Positions 46,588 to 53,323 of a stretch of DNA of 64,000 nt are shown piece by piece; position 1 is the stretch's first letter; every line of letters begins with the position of its first letter. The stretch spans positions 744,001 through 808,000 of the forward strand of contig NZ_JAJAVQ010000002.1 of the NCBI RefSeq assembly GCF_020531985.1, given 5' to 3'. Under the pieces are notes generated by a model. The model was not told the DNA's origin. It ran no database searches and saw only the letters and a program-made list of their open reading frames with translations. Made by a program: the position numbers and the translations under genes. Origin of the DNA: Rheinheimera aquimaris (GTDB taxonomy: Bacteria > Pseudomonadota > Gammaproteobacteria > Enterobacterales > Alteromonadaceae).

Positions 46588-47993
46588 TATTTTTGCTCCT
46601 GTGCCGGGGTAAGTTGTTTGGCCAACGCGACAGCATAACCTGATGCTTTGACGCCTATCAGTTGTTGATGCAACTGCTCTAGTGGCGGCGGCCCCTTGCG
46701 GATGAGCTTACGCATAAAATACAGATAAACACCGAACAGCAGGCTGTAAGTCAGCACGAACAATGTCAGCGAGAACAGCACGCGTTCAGCGGGCAGAGGT
46801 GTCACAACATCCACAGTGCGTAGCAAGCCATAGACAATCCAGGGCTGGCGGCCAACTTCAACCACATACCAACCGGCAAGCACAGCAATAATGCCGCTGG
46901 GGGCCAGATAGCTGCAGAACGTCAGAAACCAGCGGCTGTGATACAAGGTGCCACGCCAGCGCAGGTAGGCACCAAATAGCGCGACCAGGATCATCAACAC
47001 ACCAATACCTACCATCACACGGAACGAAAAGAACACCACCGGCACATTAGGCCTGTCTGCTGCCGGTACAGACTTTAAGCCAGCCAGCTCACCGTCGGCG
47101 TCATGGGTCAGGATCAGACTGGCCAGTTTAGGGATGGCCAGTTCAAAGTGATTTTTTTCCGCAACTTTATCCGGCACAGCAAACAACAGCAGTGGCACAC
47201 CGGCTTCGCGCTCGGGCCAGATCCCTTCCATTGCCGCCAGTTTTACCGGCTGGTGCTGTTTGACATTCAGGCCGTGCAGGTCACCGACAAAGGCTTGTAG
47301 CGGCGTCAGCAGCAACGCCAGCCATAGTGTCATTGACAACCCTTTACGTGCCATGGCTTTGTGTTCACTGTGACGCAGTTGCCAGGCACTGGTCGCCAGC
47401 ACGACAAAGGTCGCGGTGATAAATGCTGCCAGCAGCATATGGCTGAAGCGGTATGGCATTGAAGGGTTAAAAATCACCTGCCACCAGCTGTCTACCTGAA
47501 ATATGCCGTCCACAATGCGGTGTCCGGCCGGCGTTTGCATCCAGGAGTTAGCCGCAATAATCCAAAATGCAGAAATCCAGGTTCCTACTGCCACCACTAC
47601 AGTGGAGAGGAAGTGTAGCTTAGGCCCAACCCGCTGCCAGCCGAATAGCATAATGCCAAGAAAGCCGGCTTCGAGAAAAAACGCCGTCAGCACTTCATAT
47701 GCCATTAAGGGGCCGAGAACCGCCCCGGTAATACGCGAAAACTCGGAGAAATTAGTACCGAACTCGTATGACAACACTATGCCAGAGACCACCCCCATCC
47801 CAAAGGTAATGGCGAAAGGTTTAATCCAGAATTTGGCCAGTTGCAGATAAACCGGATTGGCCGTTTTTAGCCATAGCCCTTCCCATATCGCAATAAGCGT
47901 TGCTAAGCCTATGGTAATAGACGGAAAAATAATATGGAAACTGATAGTAAAAGCAAACTGTAAGCGGGATAACAGCGCAGCATCCAGTTCCAT
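46587..47993 (-). CDS. cioA: Cytochrome bd quinol oxidase subunit I, short-Q-loop (CioA type)
   Basis: A 468-residue haem-binding subunit. Haem ligands fit: His in RLQFAFTISFHIIFPS, His in MPYRFSHMLLAAF and Met in FRVMVGIGVLM. The Q-loop end motif is VEVGRQPWIVYGLLRT. The protein is about 50 residues shorter than E. coli CydA, so it belongs to the short-Q-loop, cyanide-insensitive (CIO) class. It reduces O2 with quinol electrons. The ATG at 47993 has AAGGAT; the open extension to 48023 overlaps the upstream small gene and is rejected. Confidence 0.93.
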   Translation of the reverse strand: MELDAALLSRLQFAFTISFHIIFPSITIGLATLIAIWEGLWLKTANPVYLQLAKFWIKPFAITFGMGVVSGIVLSYEFGTNFSEFSRITGAVLGPLMAYEVLTAFFLEAGFLGIMLFGWQRVGPKLHFLSTVVVAVGTWISAFWIIAANSWMQTPAGHRIVDGIFQVDSWWQVIFNPSMPYRFSHMLLAAFITATFVVLATSAWQLRHSEHKAMARKGLSMTLWLALLLTPLQAFVGDLHGLNVKQHQPVKLAAMEGIWPEREAGVPLLLFAVPDKVAEKNHFELAIPKLASLILTHDADGELAGLKSVPAADRPNVPVVFFSFRVMVGIGVLMILVALFGAYLRWRGTLYHSRWFLTFCSYLAPSGIIAVLAGWYVVEVGRQPWIVYGLLRTVDVVTPLPAERVLFSLTLFVLTYSLLFGVYLYFMRKLIRKGPPPLEQLHQQLIGVKASGYAVALAKQLTPAQEQK

Positions 47994-47994
47994 A

Positions 47995-48099
47995 TCAGTT
48001 ATCCTTACGCCGGAGAGTGGCAAACACTGCGGGTATCAGCGCAACGCTGACCATCAGTAACAGAGCTAACATTTCAGTCACCAGCAAACTACTATTCAT
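47995..48099 (-). CDS. Small single-helix membrane protein upstream of cioA (34 aa)
   Basis: A 34-codon frame, starting MNSSLLVTEMLALLLMVSVA and ending RRKDN, lies just before cioA. Its TGA ends one base before the cioA ATG, and GGGAAC precedes its own ATG. One transmembrane helix with a positively charged C-terminus. Small proteins encoded at the 5' end of cydAB operons (CydZ-type) have been proposed in other bacteria; this may be one. It is too short to identify by sequence alone. Confidence 0.6.
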   Translation of the reverse strand: MNSSLLVTEMLALLLMVSVALIPAVFATLRRKDN

Positions 48100-48139
48100 C
48101 TTGAGTTCCCGTATCAATTACTACAGACAGTTAAGCTAC

Positions 48140-48155
48140 AGCAAGATACTGACCA
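48140..48155 (-). promoter_or_regulatory. Sigma54 (-24/-12) promoter of the cio operon
   Basis: On the minus strand TGGTCAGTATCTTGCT has the invariant GG (48154-48153) and GC (48142-48141) exactly 10 bp apart and TTGCT at -12, as in TGGCACG-N4-TTGCW. Transcription would start near 48129, about 30 bp before the 34-codon gene. The -24 half is less than perfect (TGGTCAG). Confidence 0.5.
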
Positions 48156-48218
48156 CTATTTTATAAATAAGTTTTAATTATTGAATTTTATAGAGAATTT
48201 TATTTAGATTGCTCTTGT

Positions 48219-48270
48219 TGTAAACGGAGTTTACACTTTTGGTGATACGGTTCCGTAAACGAGGTTTACA
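48219..48270. promoter_or_regulatory. Tandem TGTAAAC-N3-GTTTACA palindromes
   Basis: TGTAAAC-GGA-GTTTACA (48219-48235) is a perfect palindrome, and GTAAAC-GAG-GTTTAC (48255-48269) repeats it with a centre 35 bp away. Relative to the proposed sigma54 start near 48129, centres are at about -98 and -133, normal for activator sites. The second covers the Shine-Dalgarno (GAGG) of the kinase gene and could mediate feedback. The AT-rich stretch 48155-48215 between promoter and sites would bend easily. Confidence 0.6.
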
Positions 48271-50139
48271 GTGTCTTTAACGCTTGTATTTGAAATCAGC
48301 ATGATGCTGACCAGCGGCTGCGCGGTATTGTTAGCCGGCTGGCTGTTACTGCAGGGGCAGCGCCAGCGGGCGATGCCCGCATTGGCCGGGTTCGCTGCGA
48401 TGATGGCGCTGTGGTGTGCCGGGCACATTGCTATAGTGCAACACTGGCATTCGGTGGGTGTGGTACTGGTGTTAGCAAACCCGCTGATGCCAATGTTTTT
48501 TCTGCACTTTGCACTGCAGTTTGTCTCGCCAACTGCTGAAATACGACCGCGCTGGCGTCGTCTGCTACCGGCGCTGTATGGCATCAGCCTGCTGGTAATT
48601 GTGACCAGCTGGTTTGGCGCCGGCGGTGCAATTACTGCAACGGCAGGTTTTGATGCATTCTTTATTTTTGCCGGTATCGGCTGGTTAAACCTGTTTTATA
48701 CTGTATTGCTCGGTGTAGCCGCGCATGCGGTACTTTGGCATGGCTGGCGCATTCACAGCGGCAATAAACGCCGCTCTATCGTTGCAATGTTCCTTGCCGG
48801 TGGCTGGGGCCTGTTGCTGGCAACCAGTTTTGTGTTTCCGTCTTTGGGCCTTAACTGGTATCCCTATCCGATGCTGTTGTTGCCAAGCTATCTGCTGTTT
48901 TTGGTTTATGGCGTGGTGCGCTATCAGGTACTGGCGATTAATGCGTTCGCCAATAAAGCGCTACTGTGGCTCGGCATGCTGTTACTGGTACTGGCGCTGA
49001 TGGCTTTGGTTAGCGCCTTGCTGGGTCAGCTTGGCATGCAGGCACTTGCTGCTGTGCCAGCCAGTCAGCTCTGGCTGTATTCTGCGTTATTGCTGTTATT
49101 GTCGGCTGCGTGTTACCGGCCTATAGCAGCATTAGCTCGTCGCCTGATTTATCCCGGAGGCCAGTTAAGTGAGCCTTTGCTTGCGCATTGGCGCTCACAG
49201 CTGCAGCAATGTGATAGCTGGCAGGCGCTGGCGGAGCTGGCCGCTGCTTTACTGTCTGCCCAGCTGAGACAGAAAGTTACGGTGCGCTTGCCTGAGGCCG
49301 GTCAGCAGGGCAGCGACCTGCATATTCAGTGTTTACGCACTGAGCAGGGCTGGCTTTATCAACTGACCGGCTGGGACGATGTTACACCCGGCTATCGGCT
49401 ACAGGGCGAGGTGTTTGCTGCTTTATTGCTGAGTAACTGCCGTATTCTCGAGCAATCCCTGAAACTGGCAGAGGCTGAACGTAAAAGGCTGGATCAGCAA
49501 CATCTGGTTGAACTTGGTGCTTTATCTGCAGCCATGGCGCATGAACTACGTAACCCGCTGAATATCATTTCTATGGCAGCAGCTACAACTCTGCCGGATA
49601 CGCGTCAGCATATTCAGCAGCAGCTAAAACGGGCAGACCGCCTAATCGCCGACTTGCTAAGCTACGCTGGTCAGTTGCAACTGCAGTGCAGCCTGGTGCC
49701 GGTAAAAGCCATGCTGCAAAGCGTGATGAGCCAGCAAGACTGGCAGGGAGTTGAATGCCAGCTCGATGTTCCTGATGAGCTATTGCTATGGGCCGACAGT
49801 TACCGCTTGCAGCAGGTTTTCGTCAACTTGCTCGACAACGCTCTGGCATTTTGCCGCAATCAGAGCGATGCAAAAATAAAGCTTTGTGCAAAGGTCGGGC
49901 AAAATAAGGTGCAACTGTTTGTGCATAACAACGGCCCGGCTATTCCCACCGCACAACTGCCAGGCCTGTTTCAGCCTTTTGTCAGTAAACGCGCCGGAGG
50001 CAGTGGTCTCGGGCTTGCGATAGTGCGGCGCATTATGCAGGCTCATGGTGCAAAGGTACAACACAGGTCTGATTTAGGCTGGCCTGTGAGTTTTGTACTG
50101 CAGTTTTTTAATCAACAACAGGGTACAGAAAATGAGTAA
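48271..50139 (+). CDS. Membrane sensor histidine kinase (7TM N-terminus)
   Basis: A 622-residue kinase. The first 270 residues form seven to eight membrane helices of the HisK N-terminal 7TM type. A soluble linker (about 290-405) follows, then HisKA with the acceptor in LGALSAAMAHELRNPLNI (about 415), and the ATPase with FVNLLDNALAF and GGSGLGLAIVRRIMQAHG. Start is GTG 48271 with GAGG 6 bp upstream. The next gene, overlapping by 8 bp, is its likely response regulator. The signal is unknown; the divergent oxidase suggests a respiratory cue. Confidence 0.88.
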   Translation: MSLTLVFEISMMLTSGCAVLLAGWLLLQGQRQRAMPALAGFAAMMALWCAGHIAIVQHWHSVGVVLVLANPLMPMFFLHFALQFVSPTAEIRPRWRRLLPALYGISLLVIVTSWFGAGGAITATAGFDAFFIFAGIGWLNLFYTVLLGVAAHAVLWHGWRIHSGNKRRSIVAMFLAGGWGLLLATSFVFPSLGLNWYPYPMLLLPSYLLFLVYGVVRYQVLAINAFANKALLWLGMLLLVLALMALVSALLGQLGMQALAAVPASQLWLYSALLLLLSAACYRPIAALARRLIYPGGQLSEPLLAHWRSQLQQCDSWQALAELAAALLSAQLRQKVTVRLPEAGQQGSDLHIQCLRTEQGWLYQLTGWDDVTPGYRLQGEVFAALLLSNCRILEQSLKLAEAERKRLDQQHLVELGALSAAMAHELRNPLNIISMAAATTLPDTRQHIQQQLKRADRLIADLLSYAGQLQLQCSLVPVKAMLQSVMSQQDWQGVECQLDVPDELLLWADSYRLQQVFVNLLDNALAFCRNQSDAKIKLCAKVGQNKVQLFVHNNGPAIPTAQLPGLFQPFVSKRAGGSGLGLAIVRRIMQAHGAKVQHRSDLGWPVSFVLQFFNQQQGTENE

Positions 50140-51502
50140 TGGCAAGATCCTGCTGGTAGATGATGAACCGGCTTTTCGCCAGCTGGCACAAAGCTGGCTG
50201 AATCAGAGCGGGTATCAGGTAGAAACCGCAGCCGATCTGAGCAATGCCCGCAGCAAGCTTGCTAGCTTTGATGCTGATTTGATTTTGCTTGATTTGTCAT
50301 TGCCGCCCCAGTTTGACCCGCAGCACACTTTAGAGGCGTTGGCTGATTTTACCAGCCGGCCGGTAATCATTCTAACCGGCCATGCAGAGCGGCAGTTAGC
50401 GCTTGATGCGATAGCCCGTGGCGCCTGGGATTTTATTGCTAAGCCGGTCGACCCGGATTTGCTGGCGGTAGTGATTAAGCGTGCTCTGAATAAACATCAG
50501 CTTGACAATGAACTAAAACAGTTAAAGCAACGGGTCAGTGCGGGTGGCACCGGACGGCTGATTGGTGTGTCTGCGGCAATGGATGCAATGCGTACTCTGA
50601 TCCAGCGTATAGCACCAACCGATGTCAGGGTGTTGGTTACCGGACCGTCCGGCACCGGCAAAGAGGTGATATCCCGAGCGTTACATGAACTTAGTCAGCG
50701 CTCTGATAAACCTTTTGTGTCAGTGCACTGCGGCGCTATACCGGCCGACCTGCTGGAAAGTGAGTTGTTTGGCTATGTTAAAGGTGCTTTTACCGGTGCA
50801 GATAAAGACAGGCCGGGATTATTGAAACTGGCTGATAGCGGCACTTTGTTTTTGGATGAAATTGGCGAGATGCCTCTGCCGATGCAGGTCAAGTTGCTAC
50901 GGGTGTTACAGGAAGGCACCTATTTCCCGGTTGGGGGCCGTGAGCAGCATAAAATTGATATCAGACTGATTTCGGCGACTAATGCAAATTTACCTGATTT
51001 GGTTAAGAAAGGTTTGTTTCGCGAAGATTTGTATTACCGTATTAAGGGTATTACGCTTGAAACCCAGGCATTAAGTGAGCGCAGCCAGGATATTCCGTTG
51101 TTGTTACAGTTTTTTCTGGAGCAGCTGTCAAAACAACATGGTCAGGCTGTGCGGTTGGACAGTATGGCATTGAGCTGGTTTTTGCAGCGGGACTGGCCTG
51201 GCAATATCCGCGAGCTGAAAAATACGCTGGAAAGCGTGGCTGCTGTGGCGCAGGACGGCGTGATCAGTATGGCCGATATCAGTCTGTTGCATCCGGACGC
51301 GTCAGCCGCGCAACTGCAGAACCTACAGCCGCAGCAGGGAGACAGCCTGCTACTGGATGAAGCAGTACAGGCGCTTGAAATCAGATTAATTAAACAGGCT
51401 ATGCAGCAAAGCAGTGGCAATAAAAGCAAGGCGGCGCGTTTGCTGGGGTTATCGCGGCAGGGCTTACTTAAGAAAATTGACCGCTATCAGCTTGCCGTAT
51501 AA
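50132..51502 (+). CDS. NtrC-family sigma54-dependent response regulator
   Basis: A 456-residue activator. REC (about 1-125) has [14 protein letters not shown], acceptor Asp in [10 protein letters not shown] and [13 protein letters not shown]. The AAA+ domain (about 145-375) has Walker [11 protein letters not shown], the sigma54-contact loop [10 protein letters not shown], and Walker [12 protein letters not shown] Fis-type HTH ends the protein ([20 protein letters not shown]). It therefore activates sigma54 promoters; the closest candidate is the one facing cioAB. A different class from RoxR of the Pseudomonas CIO system. Confidence 0.93.
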   Translation: MSNGKILLVDDEPAFRQLAQSWLNQSGYQVETAADLSNARSKLASFDADLILLDLSLPPQFDPQHTLEALADFTSRPVIILTGHAERQLALDAIARGAWDFIAKPVDPDLLAVVIKRALNKHQLDNELKQLKQRVSAGGTGRLIGVSAAMDAMRTLIQRIAPTDVRVLVTGPSGTGKEVISRALHELSQRSDKPFVSVHCGAIPADLLESELFGYVKGAFTGADKDRPGLLKLADSGTLFLDEIGEMPLPMQVKLLRVLQEGTYFPVGGREQHKIDIRLISATNANLPDLVKKGLFREDLYYRIKGITLETQALSERSQDIPLLLQFFLEQLSKQHGQAVRLDSMALSWFLQRDWPGNIRELKNTLESVAAVAQDGVISMADISLLHPDASAAQLQNLQPQQGDSLLLDEAVQALEIRLIKQAMQQSSGNKSKAARLLGLSRQGLLKKIDRYQLAV

Positions 51503-51529
51503 GGTGGGCGAAAAATCAGGGAGACACCA

Positions 51530-52552
51530 ATGAAAGCAGTAGGTTATCAGCAGTCGTTGCCAGCAACAGATGACAAAGCATTGCAGGATATTGAGTTACC
51601 CCAGCCAGTTGCCAGTGGACGGGATATCTTAGTGCGGGTAGAGGCGGTTTCGGTCAATCCGGTAGACACTAAGGTGCGCCTGCGGGTAGAGCCTGAAGCC
51701 GGTCAGTATAAAGTATTAGGTTGGGATGCCGCGGGCGAAGTGGTGGCAGTGGGTGAAGATGTCAGCCAGTTTAAACCGGGTGATAAAGTATTTTATGCCG
51801 GTTCACTGACGCGTCCGGGCAGTAACAGCGAGTATCAGCTGGTCGACGAGCGGATTGTTGCGCTGATGCCAGAATGCCTGAGTTACGCAGAAGCGGCGGC
51901 GTTACCGCTAACCGCCATTACCGCATGGGAGTTGCTGTTTGACCGGCTGGAAATTCAGCAACCCAGTTTAAAGCATCCGCGCCCGGTATTACTCATCACC
52001 GGTGCGGCAGGTGGTGTTGGCTCAGTGTTAATTCAACTGGCCAGGCAGCTAACAACAGCAACCATTATCGCTACGGCATCAAGGCCAGAATCCAAGCAGT
52101 GGGTCACCGATCTGGGTGCCCATTATGTGTTGGATCACAGCCAGTCTTTAACCGCTCAGTTAAAAGAGCTGGATTTGGATTGCGTGAGCCATGTTGCCAG
52201 TTTAACGCACACTGATCAGCATTATGCAGAGCTGGTGCAGTTACTGGCGCCACAAGGCAAACTGGCGCTTATTGATGACCCGACAGGTGGCATTGATATT
52301 ATGCCGCTGAAGCAAAAAAGTATCTCTTTGCATTGGGAGTTTATGTTCACCCGCGCCATGTTTGCTACGCCGGATATGATTGCTCAACATCAGTTATTAA
52401 CGGATCTGAGCCGGCTGGTGCAGCAGGGGCAGGTTAAAACCACACTGAATCAGGTAGCTGGTACAATCAATGCAGCGAACCTGCGCAAAGCGCATCAGTT
52501 ACTGGAAAGCGGCAAAGCTATTGGTAAAGTTGTGCTGGCAGGCTGGAAATAA
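51530..52552 (+). CDS. Zinc-type alcohol dehydrogenase-like / quinone oxidoreductase family protein
   Basis: A 340-residue medium-chain dehydrogenase/reductase. The N-terminal GroES-like half has VEAVSVNPVDTKVRLR and GWDAAGEVVAVGEDV; the Rossmann half has LLITGAAGGVGSVLIQLARQ. The structural-zinc cysteine cluster is absent, as in the zinc-independent quinone oxidoreductase/ZADH subgroup. Substrate unknown. It follows the sigma54 regulator by 27 bp in the same direction and has its own GGGAGAC site. Confidence 0.85.
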   Translation: MKAVGYQQSLPATDDKALQDIELPQPVASGRDILVRVEAVSVNPVDTKVRLRVEPEAGQYKVLGWDAAGEVVAVGEDVSQFKPGDKVFYAGSLTRPGSNSEYQLVDERIVALMPECLSYAEAAALPLTAITAWELLFDRLEIQQPSLKHPRPVLLITGAAGGVGSVLIQLARQLTTATIIATASRPESKQWVTDLGAHYVLDHSQSLTAQLKELDLDCVSHVASLTHTDQHYAELVQLLAPQGKLALIDDPTGGIDIMPLKQKSISLHWEFMFTRAMFATPDMIAQHQLLTDLSRLVQQGQVKTTLNQVAGTINAANLRKAHQLLESGKAIGKVVLAGWK

Positions 52553-52564
52553 TAGGCTGACTAT

Positions 52565-52588
52565 CCAGCCACCTTCGACGGTGGCTGG
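52565..52588. terminator. Hairpin between oxidoreductase and YkgJ-type gene
   Basis: CCAGCCACC (52565-52573) and GGTGGCTGG (52580-52588) form a perfect 9-bp stem with a 6-nt loop in the 45-bp gap between convergent genes. No T-run is present, so termination may need other factors. Confidence 0.5.
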
Positions 52589-52597
52589 GAAGATACA

Positions 52598-53203
52598 TCA
52601 GGCGATTTGCTGATCGTCGTTAAAGCCGCTGTACCAGGCTTTAAACAATACTTTTTCTAATGCCTGTTTTAATGCTTCATTAATGGGCAGATGTTGTTTG
52701 CCCAGTTCATAGTCCAACTCATTTACCTGCTCTTTCGCCATGATCATCATCGGCGGCGGGTCAGATTGCATCGCGATCAGCGTGTCCTGATAAGGTTGTG
52801 GCCGGTCTGCTTTTATCACCTTACATACCGATAGCGACGTTTTTCCCTGTTTGTCACGATAGCCTGCCGCACCGAACAGCCGGCAGATACTTGGCCGCTG
52901 CTGGTAAACGCTGCACTGGCCCTGTTTGCCGTCAAATGACAGCTTCTGGTAAAAAAAACAGCCCTGGGGCTCTGTTAACTCTTCGAGTTGTGTCAGTGTT
53001 TGTTCCGCTTTACCTTGATCGAACAAGTGTAACGCCAGCGGGATCATTTCCAGCACCGTTGCTTCTATCGTCGGTTGCAAACAGCATTCACCGCATCCAG
53101 AACGGCAATTCAGGCCGTACTGTTGTTGGTAAGCTGAAAATGTTTCCGCTATTTCGCCATACACAGCCTCAACACGACGCGATAACTCACGCAGCCGTTG
53201 CAT
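52598..53203 (-). CDS. YkgJ-family cysteine-cluster protein
   Basis: A 201-residue cytoplasmic protein. The signature cluster is LNCRSGCGECCLQP (about residue 32), with further cysteines in PQGCFFYQ, GQCSVYQQRPSICRLFG and VCKVIKAD, the CxxC...CxxxxxRPxxCR pattern of the UPF0153/YkgJ family, thought to bind zinc or an iron-sulfur cluster. Function not established. It stands alone on its strand. Confidence 0.85.
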   Translation of the reverse strand: MQRLRELSRRVEAVYGEIAETFSAYQQQYGLNCRSGCGECCLQPTIEATVLEMIPLALHLFDQGKAEQTLTQLEELTEPQGCFFYQKLSFDGKQGQCSVYQQRPSICRLFGAAGYRDKQGKTSLSVCKVIKADRPQPYQDTLIAMQSDPPPMMIMAKEQVNELDYELGKQHLPINEALKQALEKVLFKAWYSGFNDDQQIA

Positions 53204-53323
53204 AAAGACTCCGAACGAAATAACTATTAATTTAGGTTTGCCTGTTTAGAAACGGCGAGATGCCGCTGTGGCATTTTACTGAGTTGATTAATCTGTCAGC
53301 AATAGGGCAGTGAAAATATATTT

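Noticed and set aside
48103-48122. FNR-type box before cioA
   Set aside because: TTGAG and ATCAA occur but with 7-8 bp between them instead of 4, so it does not fit the FNR consensus.
48271-51502. PrsK/PrsR (PEP-CTERM regulatory) identity for the kinase/sigma54 pair
   Set aside because: Tempting because a PEP-CTERM protein is in the window, but the kinase lacks the PrsK pattern that I would expect and the binding sites face cioAB rather than any exopolysaccharide gene.
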